NCBI GenBank assembly: GCA_918026815.1
Contig: CAKJVC010000135.1
Location: 1-12,167, forward strand
Direction of reading: 5' to 3'
Origin: Chalara sp. BL73
Taxonomy: Eukaryota; Ascomycota; Leotiomycetes; Helotiales
Length of the DNA stretch: 12,167 nt
In this document: piece after piece, positions 1 to 9,476 of the stretch
Position numbering within the stretch: position 1 is the stretch's first letter
Layout: every line of letters begins with the position of its first letter
Position numbers and translations under genes: made by a program
The notes under the pieces: generated by a model
Told to the model about the DNA's origin: nothing
Databases searched by the model: none
What the model saw: the letters and a program-made list of their open reading frames with translations, nothing else

Positions 1-1405
1 TCCGAGACATCTTCAAAGGGAGTGACGCTCCAGTGCCTCCAGGCCTGTCCAGACATTAGGTCGAGCCTCTTCTCCTTGACGTTGAACAATAGTTCAGCCC
101 TCTCATTCTCAAGGTGCACCACCGATTTATGCTGATAAGTGTAAGCTAGGTCGCCTACTCCTCATGATGACGTAAAGAACAAAAGTTAAAAAGAGATCAC
201 GTACCAGCCCGAGAGTAAGTTTGATCCCGCTCGCGGCCCAATGATGCTTATAATGGTATTTCGGTAGCTGGCCTTCTACCGCACAGACAATGTTATCTGC
301 AGCGGTTCTGGCATTATCCGCTGCGGCTCGGGAGTTGGGATTGCTGACCCCCGTTTCTGCGACGTCGCCGCAGGCGTAGACGTTAGGTAGCGTCTCGTCC
401 ATGATTTGCATCGTTGGCTTGACGCGGATGTGGCCCGAAGCAGAGATTGAATCGGGGCTCAACGTCCGGATGGTTTCTGAGGATGGTTTTGACCGCCGCA
501 TTGGATCTGAGAACTAGTTTAGCATGCCCATACTGCCGAGTCGTTGCAGAGAGAGAGAGAAATACCAGGAAATCGCACTCTATCTTTCTGCCTGATGATA
601 GGCTTATATGGCCGTCTATTTGTTCGCCTTGGACCCTTTCTCCGAGAATTACTTCCACGCCTAGATCTTGGAGACCTTTCAGCGCGGCAGCCTGTAGCTC
701 TGGGCCGAACCTATGCATGACCGCCTGGCGAGAATGAACTAAAATAATATGTTTTTCTGGATACGCATCTTTCGCATCTGTGGCCAGCTCAACACCTACC
801 GCTCCTCCGCCAACAATAACAACTTTCTTCGCCTGCTCAATTCGGGTTTGCACTCCTCTCAACTGTTCAAGCCCCGCAGCTTTATCTTCAGCACCAACAC
901 GTGATGGCAAACGCTTACCTGCGCCATATCCCGAGCCAGTTGCAATGAGCAGGAAGTCGTATGGAATGGCACCTCCAGATCTGAGTTTGACAGAACCACG
1001 TTCAATAGTAGTGACACGGTCTTTAACCCATCGTACAGATGTACCTACAAGGTATGGCCCATAAGGAATAAACGCCTTGTGTTCCTCTTTCACAACACAG
1101 AAGCGCGGCAACACCCAAGTAAAGTGAAAGTGACTGTTCGGTTCGATCACGACGACCCTATAGGGGCTGTCTTTTGGAAGGGCCGTCGCAATGAGATGTG
1201 CTGCAAAGTACCCCGCGTAAGACGCACCAACAATCACGATGGAGCGCGATCCGGGTTCCTCTTTCAGATCGCCATTGCTCCTGTTTCGGCGAAGGAGGCT
1301 GTTGACCTTTCTACTAAACCAACGTCCAAGAAGGTCAGACGAAAAACTCAGGGCAAAGACAATGACCTCTCCCACGAGGAGTACTTTTTGGATCCTTGAG
1401 CCCAT
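1..1405 (-). CDS. AIF/AMID-like FAD-dependent NAD(P)H oxidoreductase (3' end outside window)
   Basis: Predicted flavoprotein of the pyridine nucleotide-disulphide oxidoreductase superfamily, closest in layout to AIFM2/AMID-type proteins, which oxidise NAD(P)H and reduce quinones. Exon 1 is 1405-566. It has a hydrophobic N-terminal segment (residues about 8-26) that may anchor it in a membrane, an FAD-binding VGASYAG motif (about 59-65), ATGSG (155-159) and a second Rossmann motif VGGGAVG (198-204). Exon 2 ends at 205 and carries the FAD-contacting ACGD motif. Intron 204-132 is followed by a last exon, 131-1, reading HKSVVHLENERAELLF, which fits the family C-terminus; the stop lies beyond the left edge. 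The first intron starts at 565. Acceptor 514 keeps one open frame but loses the conserved Gly-Gln-x-Pro segment; acceptor 507 restores I-Q-C-G-G-Q but then needs one extra base in the A run at 487-490. The family call is firm, the substrate unknown. Confidence 0.88.
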
Positions 1406-1857
1406 GGCTCCTCCAAAAGATGGGCTTGGCGTTGAAAATTATTGTGTGCACGTGAAGGAAGCAAAATATGCAGAGAAAAAGGTAGGTCGTATGTGAGATG
1501 ATCTGATAAGATGCACGAGATAAATGAGGCTATTGAACGGCCTATTTAAAGCCGGAGCGGACCACTCGGCGAGTTTTGTTCGGCTTTAGTCTCGGTTCTA
1601 CATGCATGACCCAGGCAATTACCCGAGTCACGGCGGTGAATTCTCGACCTTCAGAGAGTTTCGAATCTTTTGTTAGGTTCTCAAGTGAACGAACATATAT
1701 AATTATATTGCACACTAGATTTTGGCCAGCGGCATATCTCAGAAAGGAAGCAACTGACAACTTTTCATTATTTTCTGGTTTGACGCAGCAAAAGAACAGG
1801 TAGAATCCACCGAAATAGCGTAAAAAGCAAGACTTGTGGGTGAACCCAATTCAAATA
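1406..1857. other. Intergenic, promoter of the FAD oxidoreductase
   Basis: No gene seen. On the minus strand a TATA-like TTTAAATA lies at about 1543-1550, roughly 140 bp before the oxidoreductase ATG at 1405. A GATA-type motif (CTGATAAGAT) is at 1503-1512. The remainder looks like ordinary non-coding DNA. Confidence 0.5.
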
Positions 1858-2473
1858 TCATGGAAATTGATGTCCATTGTCTCGCTGTAGACGAGCAAGC
1901 AATTTCAGGTCTGAGCCGAGAGTTATCACCGTACAGCTTATGACCGTAAAAACTATGGCCGCCCACATCATCGACCAACAGCTTATCTCCGCACCCGCGT
2001 TTGATGCTCGCAGGCAGACTCACTTGCACCAGTATAAAGGCAGAGAAGAAAGTCAACCCAAATGCACAAACAAGACATTTCTCAGAAACGAAGCCGTCTT
2101 CAAAATCTTGTCTGGTTGTCTCATTATATATTGACAACGCCTGGCGATATCCCAAACCGCAGCTGCGGGTCATTGAACTATTTCGGTTTGCAGTAGGATG
2201 CGACTGGTGTTACTTGTTCCTCAACTCTGGGTATGTCTACAGACTGACTGACGGTTAACGGTGGGGCATCGAAAATGGCGCGAAACGCCTTTTCATCCGA
2301 TATGGTGTTTGGCTTGGATGGATCGCACACCATTCTACCAGGCAACTCTCCGATATCGATCGTAAGCTCTATCAAGTTCTGATAGATCTACATCTTGAGC
2401 TATTTTTAAAGGCGTGCCCTGCTGTGTTGCGACTGTTAGTTCTTGTTGTGGCGTCTTGGTCTTTCTTGCGCAT
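1858..2473 (-). pseudogene. Broken or frame-shifted gene, unknown function, two C-terminal hydrophobic segments
   Basis: I do not recognise the family. On the minus strand, protein-like reading jumps between frames: a possible start at 2473 (MRKK), then KTPQQELTVATQQGTPLKIA and DVDLSELDRAYDRYRR, then GRMVCDPSKPNTISDEKAFR up to VEEQ, then FNDPQLRFGISPGVVNI, then YNETTRQDFEDGFVSEKC followed by a hydrophobic stretch (GLTFFSAFILVQVSL), then another (WSMMWAAIVFTVISCTVITL), and a stop at 1858-1860. The two hydrophobic stretches would make a C-terminal membrane hairpin. A short intron with ends GTAACA and AAATAG may remove the stop at 2178. About four frame changes are needed, so it is either a pseudogene or indel-damaged sequence. 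That it is coding at all is inference from composition and continuity. Confidence 0.38.
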
Positions 2474-3525
2474 GATGATAGCTCAGAGGTAAGCTGGTAC
2501 AGCCTGTTGGCTCAACATGACAGCTGCGTGCCTCGGTTGGAGCATAGTAGTGTAGCCACTGATTTAGCTTCAAAAATAATTGCACTTTCCTCATGTAGCG
2601 TGGATTGCGATGTTGCACAGTGGTAACCTATTTATCACATCTATTGAGGCATTTAAAAATGCAACCTTAAGCGAGTCCGTGCCGTCCACCCAAAAGAGGC
2701 TTGGCTTTGCAAGGAATAGATCTGATAACTTCCGGTTCTCGTATTGGAGCTTGGCCCACACTTGCCGTGATCTGATAAGATAATTGGTTGTTATGCACCG
2801 TCGCAATATAAGATAGTTTTCAGAGAACTAGGGGAAACGGCACCGTGGTTGTCATGAAGTTCTTCATATAGTCGGCTTTCTATTGAGAACTGAGTTCGTA
2901 GAGTAACAAAAAGAAGCAAAATCATCTTTACCAACCAAGTCCTCGACGTAGGTTGTCCTACAAAACTGCACGCAACCGAACCAAACTAGTCTGGCGGCTA
3001 GGTCAGTGCAAGGTGAGTTTTGGCGCGTGGTAAAAGTTTGGTGCGCTATGATACAGTACTAGGAAGTTAGACACGGGACATTATGAGATGGTGAAGTAAT
3101 CTAATCCTTTAGGCACCCCGCCCACTTCAAGACTACTTCCTTTGTGCAACTTCGGCATCCCAGTAGTGGCAACCGACTTGTTTGATTGCATTTTGCTTAG
3201 ATATCTAGGCTGTACGCCTGAAGTAAATGCTTAGTCGAGCCGTGGCATTATAGACGCCAAGGAAGAACGCAGCACTCTCTATGGCTGAGGGTAAGCCAAT
3301 GTCAAAAACACGGGTAGCATCATTCCACCTTCCTCCAACACCTGGTCCGTACTGCCAGCCAAGTCGGCTGAAATAAGGAATATATCATGGCTAGTTCTGC
3401 TCCAGCAATGGTTGCTTATGAAGCTCCCCTCATTCTTCGATATCCCATTTCAACCAAAATCCAGAGGAGATAAGACGCCTTCGTACGCAAGCCGACATCT
3501 GCATTAACATATAGCACTTCGCACC
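2474..3525. other. Gene-poor stretch upstream of the acetyltransferase
   Basis: No gene I can defend. It holds a second copy of the 14-bp TGATCTGATAAGAT sequence (2768-2781), a GATA-like AGATCTGATAA near 2718, and a CCCCGC at about 3116-3121 that matches the CreA-type SYGGRG consensus on the other strand. It presumably includes the promoter and 5' leader of the gene starting at 3526. Confidence 0.4.
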
Positions 3526-4285
3526 ATGGGTTTCGTAGTATTACCAGCTCTGATCCCAGATATACCAAAAGTATATGATGTATACTTCAATGCTTTCAAA
3601 GGCGAGCCCATGGCCGAGTTGATGCTGGGAGTTCTCTTCCCAGGAGGGATCAGTCCAGAGTTCCGTGAAGCCCACTCGAAACATACACTAGCATATTGGC
3701 ATGAGAGCACGCTTCAACACACCATCAAATGTGTTGATACAGACACCGGAGAGATCATTGGCATGGCATTAGGAGATGCATACCTGAAAGAGCGTAGCGA
3801 GGAAGAGCGCAAAAACCCAGGAATTACTTGGCTAGAAGGCGAAGAAAAGGAACGCGCGGAGAAGATCCTTAATCCGCTTTGGGACGTGAGAGAAAAGTTA
3901 TTCGGTGGACGGCGCTATATCTGTATGCTGCCATGATGATAACCCCTGGAGAATTTTTCTGCTAACTTCTTGTTCAGATGTTCATGTCGCTGCAGTTGAG
4001 CCGAAACATCAAGGACGTAAAGCAGGTGCGCTGATTGTCCAGTGGGGTATTGACCTCGGTGAGAGCGGAGAGCTACCGGTTTATTTCGAGTCGTCTCCAT
4101 CGACGGTTCGGCTGTATGAGAAGATGGGTTTCGAGAGACTCAAGGAGAGTGTCGTGCACAAAGCCGAAGTATTGGGAATTAAGGAAGACATTGAAGTGCC
4201 TTTGATGGTCAAGATGCCTTCGTGTGCTCGAGGCATGACCTTTGAAGAATGGAGAGAGAAAGGATATCCTGCTTGGCAGAAGTAA
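3526..4285 (+). CDS. GNAT-family N-acetyltransferase
   Basis: Predicted cytosolic acetyl-CoA-dependent N-acetyltransferase of the fungal GNAT family; the acceptor is unknown. Exon 1 is 3526-3922 and exon 2 is 3978-4285, giving 234 residues. The intron 3923-3977 (55 nt) has a GTATGC donor, a GCTAAC branch site at 3961-3966 and a TTCAG acceptor, and splicing joins RYIYVHVAAV in frame. Acetyl-CoA-binding motif A is VEPKHQGRKAGAL (about 139-151), with Lys where many GNATs have the first Gly of the Q-x-x-G-x-G/A loop. Motif B is YFESSPSTVRLYEKMGF (about 168-184), where Ser-Pro and Leu-Tyr-Glu are typical. There is no signal peptide or membrane segment. It is the only complete gene here that needs no frame repair. 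The start ATG sits in GCACCATGG, a good fungal context. It could serve in detoxification or small-molecule or protein acetylation; the sequence does not decide. Confidence 0.9.
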
Positions 4286-5453
4286 AGTATGTAATATTTT
4301 TAGATGCCTCGTTTGGGAGTATACAAAGCCTATAATTCGAGCAGATGCCTGATGAACTCCTCGAACTTCGGGGTTTCCTGAGATTGCCTCTATATCAATG
4401 TATGCCGGTTTCGACCCTAGAGATTGACAGACGGCACTTCAGCTCCACTTATACTCCTAGGTGAGTCTCCCCGCAGCGAAATAAGAGATGAAGCGTGTCA
4501 TAATTTGTTAGATAAGAGGCCTACTTCATGGTTGCGCTTCATGACCTCAATGTGGCATGTCTCCTCGAGGATTGGCCTTTACAACTTGAATGTCTTCCAA
4601 TACTAATTGCCTTCCAATATCTGGCTGTATTTTCTTGCCCTTTCTTATATTGCGTACTCCAAAGCACTTGTAGTGCCCCATTTACAAGGGCTTGTATTTC
4701 GGCGGTCGGCCCCAACAGCCGGCGCTCTCCTCTGGTGAACCGACTTGCATTCCTTCAAGATCGCACCTTGTTCTAGGACTGGTCATCGTGAGGTGAATCA
4801 GCAGTCCATAAATATCCTACACACAAGGTTTGAGTTCCCTACAGCCTGACCCAATCCATCCTCATATATATTGAGATTCTAACCAGGATCTTAAAGATGA
4901 ATTTTAGCGGCGGGTCTTTCCACTCGACGCAAAATAGGTTGATAGCTGCGATCTATTGTGGATATTGCTAAGATTACTAATGGTAATGAACCTGAACTTT
5001 TGAATTCGAATATTAAGACGGAGGTGCCCATAGCAATGGATAGGCGATGGCGAGCATGGGCTGGTCAGAGCCGCTAGACAAGCGTAGTGTCTTGAATATG
5101 CAACAAGTATATATGGCATGCAGGAGAAGCACCCTCTTTTCCTTGCGAAAGCGACGTAAACAATGCTAATATGAACTATGAAAGAGATATATTAGATATT
5201 GAAAAAAAAATCAGCTGGTAGGCTGTATGTTGGCTTAGAGTATCATCAGGGCACAGACGTGCTTAACATGCCTGGACAAGATGGGCAAAATCGCACCCCC
5301 GACTCACTTGAAGTATGAAGAAGAGTAACACGTTGAAATAACCTTCACCCTGTCGTACTGATCTTGAGGATGTTCTTCGATTCTTTCGCGTTTTGGGAAT
5401 ACAGAAAGCATCGAGATACTTCATAACTCAAAATAACTATACTATTCTCCTAG
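4286..5453. other. Intergenic region between convergent 3' ends
   Basis: This 1.17-kb stretch lies between the convergent acetyltransferase and permease. Open frames are short with no family resemblance, and there is no tRNA-like or transposon-end structure. An A9 run is near 5202-5210. It probably contains both 3' untranslated regions; I see nothing else. Confidence 0.4.
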
Positions 5454-7221
5454 TCAAGTCGTCACCTCGTATTTCTTGAATTCTCTCGTTTTCAATCCAC
5501 GTTCAAACATGATGTCAAGCTCCTCATAGGTTCTGTTCTTGGTTTCGGGAATTCTGAACCATGCCCATACAAAACATATAGCAGATAGACCGCCTATCCC
5601 GGGTAATTAGCAAGATCCACAGTGGTTGCAATTCAAGTGACTAACCAAAAAAGAAGCCCAATTTCCCTCATATCTGCTTGATCCGGATTGATCATGTAAG
5701 GGATGGCTACCGTCATAACAATAGCGAAGAGAGCCTGAACAGCAGTTGCAAGGGCTATAGTCTTGGATCTGACCTTGGTTGCGGAACACTCGCAAAGGAT
5801 AACAAAGCATACTGGGCCGATGGAGACATCATAGATGCCATTCCATATCACCTAATTTAATACATGTTAGCTGCCTCGCCATTATCGACTGGAATTGGAT
5901 CACAGCCTACCATTAGTGTTGACTGAGCCCAAATTACACCTGAACGACTTTCATAGTTTGGAACACAATCCAAAATTGCTATCAGAAACATCATGATTGA
6001 AAGTGTTGCCAAACCGATGTTATAAATTCGTCTTCGGCCGTACTTCGAGATTACTACAAAAGATAGTACAGTTCCTAAAAATCCAACGGCAAGGTAGCCT
6101 ACTCCCATCTGGAAAGCCTTGTTACCAGGAAGCCCAGCAACTATATTTCCTTAGCGGATAGCGGATAAAAGGGGGAAGGCTGACTTACTCTGGAAGAAGT
6201 ATGTTGCATATCCCACAAGATAGATTCCGCTGAAAACCTGAATGGTGTACACTCCTACAGAAATCTCCGTTCGACGAAGGTTGACCTTCTTAAAGCAGTC
6301 TAAATAAGTGGTTCCGGTCTCCATCTCGACTTCAAGACGATCAGTCTCAATGATGATGGCTAAAGTTGGTTTCACATCCACTCTCGAAGATGCCAATCTC
6401 CTCAGTGCTTTCTCGGCATCGTCAAATCTTCCTTTCCGGACCAGCCACCATGGTGATTCCGGGGCGAAGGGTACGGCAATGAGGATGATCAGAGGCCAGA
6501 GCCATTGGATTGCGAATGGAGCGCTATAAGCCCAATGATTGTCGAGCTGAGACGTACCAGCGATTACGCCGTTTGCCAGTAGCTGACCCATCACGAAGCA
6601 AAGATTGATGTACGCAGTCAGAACACCACGGAGGGCGATGGGACAGACTTCAGACGCATAGGCGGGGGCGATCGTTGCATAGGTTCCAAGGATGAGCCCT
6701 CCAAGCAGCTCACCAACAAGAAGGACCTTTAGCGACCGAGCGAAAAACTGTATGAAGATACATCCTGCTGTCATGATTACACAAGCAGCAAAGGTCTATC
6801 ACTATCAGTCAGCAGAGAAGTTCCTCTCACTGCGTACCAAGTACCTTTTACGACCCCACCATTCCATCGGGTAAGATGCCCCCAATGCTCCTAACACCTG
6901 ACCAATGGGGTTTCCCATCCCCAGGCCGATCTGCCATGGAGCACTGATGATATAGTCGCCTTCAAACAAATACCCGAAATCTTTCTGGAACGCTGGTGTG
7001 GCATATAAACTTCCCAAAAGCTGTGGATCGAAAGCCGTCATGATGATTCCCATGGAGAAGAATATAGACCATCCTACACAACTTGGATACAGCTTCACTG
7101 CGCCCCAAAATGTCATTCGGTGCTCGATTTCTGTGGCCAAGCGAGCCTGGCTCCCCAGCTCTTCCTTCAGGGGGACCTCCAACCCCGCTTGCTCAACGAC
7201 CACCTCATGTTTGTGTTCCAT
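5454..7221 (-). CDS. MFS sugar / alpha-glucoside (maltose-type) permease, with one apparent frameshift
   Basis: Predicted plasma-membrane 12-TM sugar:H+ symporter of the fungal maltose/alpha-glucoside permease group. Exons (minus): 7221-6838, 6795-6189, 6140-5911, 5851-5646, 5593-5454. Introns are 42, 48, 59 and 52 nt, several with CTAAC-like branch sites. Family signatures: EWWGRKR near 122-127, GTYATIAPAYASEVCPIALRG (about 165-185), PESPWWLVRKGR (about 240-251), SKYGRRRIYN (about 362-371) and RIPETKNRTYEELD near 490-502. ATG 7221 (MEHKHE) is chosen because the open frame upstream starts only with GTG. Exon 4 ends in phase 2 while exon 5 needs phase 1; one T fewer in the T6 run at 5647-5652 gives GLLFGGLSAICF and a 521-residue protein of normal length. 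As written, the last TM helix and tail are lost. Substrate specificity within the group is inference. Confidence 0.88.
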
Positions 7222-7247
7222 TGTGTTATGTCTCACACCGAACCTTT

Positions 7248-7347
7248 TCTTCTTGAAGTTGATGAGGATGAGTCGCCTCGCTCTCCTGTATGGGATGTTG
7301 GTAGAAATGCTTGCTTCAAATGATAAAGAATGTCAACTTCAAGAAGA
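7248..7347. repeat. 15-bp perfect inverted repeat in the permease leader
   Basis: TCTTCTTGAAGTTGA at 7248-7262 is exactly complementary to TCAACTTCAAGAAGA at 7333-7347, separated by 70 nt. It lies 27-126 bp before the permease ATG. Each arm also contains a TTCnnGAA unit (heat-shock-element-like). It could form a long-loop hairpin in the mRNA leader or be a pair of protein sites. Confidence 0.75.
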
Positions 7348-7370
7348 CGTCGGCAAACAGGGCGGGGGGG

Positions 7371-7394
7371 CCGGCAAACACCAATGTTCGCCGG
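7371..7394. promoter_or_regulatory. Palindromic CGG/CCG operator-like site around a CCAAT box
   Basis: CCGGCAAACA (7371-7380) and TGTTCGCCGG (7385-7394) pair as an inverted repeat with one mismatch around CCAA, so the centre also spells CCAAT (7381-7385). A further CGGCAAACA lies at 7351-7359. CGG half-sites are the usual targets of Zn2Cys6 regulators and CCAAT of the HAP/CBF complex. It is about 160 bp before the permease ATG. GCGGGG inside 7362-7370 and CTGGGG at 7503-7508 match the CreA-type SYGGRG consensus. Function is inferred. Confidence 0.5.
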
Positions 7395-7526
7395 TAGGCA
7401 TTCTCAAGATCAGGAGTCCATGACCCCAAAGTGACGTTACAACGCTTTGCCAGGCGATCCCAAGGGTGTAAATGAGGGGCAAGATAGCGGGATACTGCTG
7501 GTCTGGGGCGAACCTTATCTAGCGGT

Positions 7527-7556
7527 AAGCTTCCCCAAGCTTTAGCAAGCTTTCCT
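7527..7556. repeat. Three 10-bp AAGCTT-headed tandem units
   Basis: AAGCTT occurs at 7527, 7537 and 7547, exactly 10 bp apart, followed by CCCC, TAGC and TCCT. The spacing is about one helical turn. It lies about 310-335 bp upstream of the permease start. Confidence 0.7.
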
Positions 7557-8029
7557 AGTAGTCCAAGTACACGAGACCTGTTACCTCATTGGCCCATCGA
7601 GCTATACACTGACAATTTGTACGGTGATGATAGGAGTTTGCCGTGTAATGTTCTAGATAAGAGCTCCCAAAGCTCAAAAGTGGGAGAAGAACAGGGTTGC
7701 CTCGGCTATAATACATTACGCTTTCATTCCAGCGTGAAGAAATGCACGTGATGCAATTGAAGATATACAGAAATGTTATATTCGTGTAGGAAATCCGCCA
7801 TAGAATCACTTGGGGTGATACAAATTTACCAATGCCTATGGTGTAAGGCTAAATGTATTCGCGAAATACTCAAAGTCTTCGAAGTCTTGAAAGAACGCAT
7901 CATTATGTGCTGGAACATCGTCTCTAATATGTCGACAATGCTCCGCATATCATCCATAATATCTCAAACTCTGTTCCATCTGCGTACAATTCTTTTGTCG
8001 CGGGCGCGGTGTGATGAGGTAGGATTTGT

Positions 8030-9015
8030 CTACGCGCGCTCAATCGTCAACTCTGCAATTCGGCACAAGGTCGAGCCCGCATTAGACGTTACAACTGGTG
8101 GCGAATAAAGCATTCTCACATTGCTGCCGCTACTATTTGGGCTTCAAAAATAATCAACATTCATGTCAAAATACGCATGGCTTAGACTTACCGCAGGCAC
8201 CACTCCGTGCGTGTAGTGTTAGCTTGGATGATGATGTCTCGCCAACCGATAGGGCCGAAATCCCATTTGGCACCCTTTTGCAGCTCGAGGACGAGTAAAG
8301 CGAAGGTGTATTGTCGGATAGGCGCTAAGGAGATTCTCTAATTAGCAAAAATAAGAGACTGGATTATGAGTTGAAGTAACTTGCGGTAATTGGCAAGATC
8401 ATGGCTCAGTGCTTTTGAGTAAGGTCCCATCCCAGCTCTCACAGCTTCTTCACCAGGTGAACTGTACCATACATCAGACCACCGTAGCTTCCCATCGTCC
8501 AAGCCGAAAATACTGGTAAGGCGATCACCTGGCCATACTATTTAACATATCAGATAAACGATCCACATGATGCGCCAGAGTGGCTGTATCCTTGGACCCA
8601 CCTTTCTGATTTCCTTGAAGATTTTTGCAGGACTGCAACAATCAGCATCATTAGTCGAAACAATAACAAGCTTAGCTTACTCGCAACAATAAAAAGGCTT
8701 GTGATACCATTCACCGGTGGTACCTAGGTTTGTAACCACATTTTGAAGAACTGAGACAGGTGCATTCTTGTTTTGAAGGCCAGGCCAGATCGCTTGGACG
8801 TCGCCAGGGATGCGTGGTGCGGTCGAGGCGACGGGTACAAGGAGCGTGCTTTGGAACTGATGTTGTGAGAAATGTTACAAGAGCGAGAAGAGGACTCACT
8901 AGCGTGATAGGTGCATCTGGGATGAAGAAGGCGCCGAAAAGGCGGTACCTTGTGTGGCCTGTAAAAAGAGGATGAAAGTTGATCCGAAAGTCAAGAGAAT
9001 TTGAAAAGACTTCAT
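8030..9015 (-). CDS. Small predicted secreted protein, unknown family, with one apparent frameshift
   Basis: Exons (minus): 9015-8900, 8856-8681, 8632-8598, 8537-8381, 8335-8192, 8141-8030; the stop is TAG at 8030-8032. The start at 9015 gives a clear signal peptide (MKSFQILLTFGSTFILFL). To join it to the downstream frame (DAPITL then FQSTLLVPVASTAPRIPGDV), one base must be added, most simply in the CCC run at 8919-8921; the protein would be 246 residues. ATG 9031 is in frame without repair but gives no signal peptide. Visible blocks: AIWPGLQN, VLQNVVTNLG, FYCCDPAK, WPGDRLTSIFGLDDGKLRW, LVLELQKGAKWDFGPIGWRD, NTTRTEWC and STLCRIAEL. Four cysteines could form two disulphides, and NTT and NSS are possible N-glycosylation sites. 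Tryptophan-rich, probably beta-rich; it recalls fungal secreted proteins labelled concanavalin-A-like, but I cannot confirm this. The acceptor at 8336 is the one that keeps the frame. Confidence 0.68.
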
Positions 9016-9476
9016 TGTATCTGTGTCGCATTGCGTTACGTTACGTTACTTTTGTTGTTGCTGACGGATGGGAAAGCGGGACCACCAAATCGAAGATGCA
9101 GGAAAGACGGGAGGAGGAGTTTGAGGGAATCTTTAAAAATAACTTAATTTTAGAAGCGAATCACAATTGAAAACCTGCTATTCACTTTTGTGACTCCGCA
9201 AGACAACAGTCTGGTTTTTTTCTGAGTCTTGGGGCAGAAATGAATGGACAATTCCTTGATGAGGGCTCAAAAGTGCATGCTTGAAGAATTAGTGTTGAAA
9301 GGGCCTTGAACGAACCGAGTAAGGGCACAGTGATTCACTGCTCTATTCAGTTTGTTATTTGCAACGGGAATTTGGATATCTCAAGAGTTAAAGGTTAACC
9401 TATTAACCCAGGGCAACACAAACCCGTAAGCAATACTTGACTATACCGACCCTAACAACATTTAAATTTACCCTAA
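9016..9476. other. Intergenic: promoter of the secreted-protein gene, 3' flank of the regulator
   Basis: No gene seen. It holds a CGTTA x3 microrepeat at 9034-9048 and a TTG-rich run just after it, both in the likely 5' leader of the secreted-protein gene, and a TATA-like TATTTTTAAAG on the minus strand near 9130-9142. Confidence 0.4.

Larger units (their letters stand above)
7222..8029. other. Intergenic: permease promoter and 3' flank of the secreted-protein gene
   Basis: No gene supported. The permease-proximal part (7222-7560) holds the inverted repeat, the CGG/CCG palindrome and the AAGCTT decamers listed separately. The part from about 7560 to 8029 shows only short open frames without coding character and probably includes the 3' untranslated region of the neighbouring gene. 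Confidence 0.45.

Noticed and set aside
547..560. GA dinucleotide run
   Set aside because: It lies inside the first intron of the oxidoreductase as its pyrimidine-rich part; not a separate feature.
3205..3367. Minus-strand open stretch with protein-like composition ending in a stop at 3205, preceded by a TTTCAG
   Set aside because: No ATG, no recognisable family, no convincing upstream exon, and another frame over the same bases looks equally protein-like.
4424..4776. Overlapping plus-strand open frames
   Set aside because: Cysteine-rich, low-coherence translations without motifs or splice context; probably random.
7773..8298. Plus-strand open frames over the 3' end of the secreted-protein gene
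   Set aside because: They are shadows of the minus-strand exons at 8030-8335 and lack any family signal.
9449..9476. Two CCCTAAC telomere-like heptamers
   Set aside because: Only two separated copies, with no array; they lie just past the regulator stop codon and are most likely chance.
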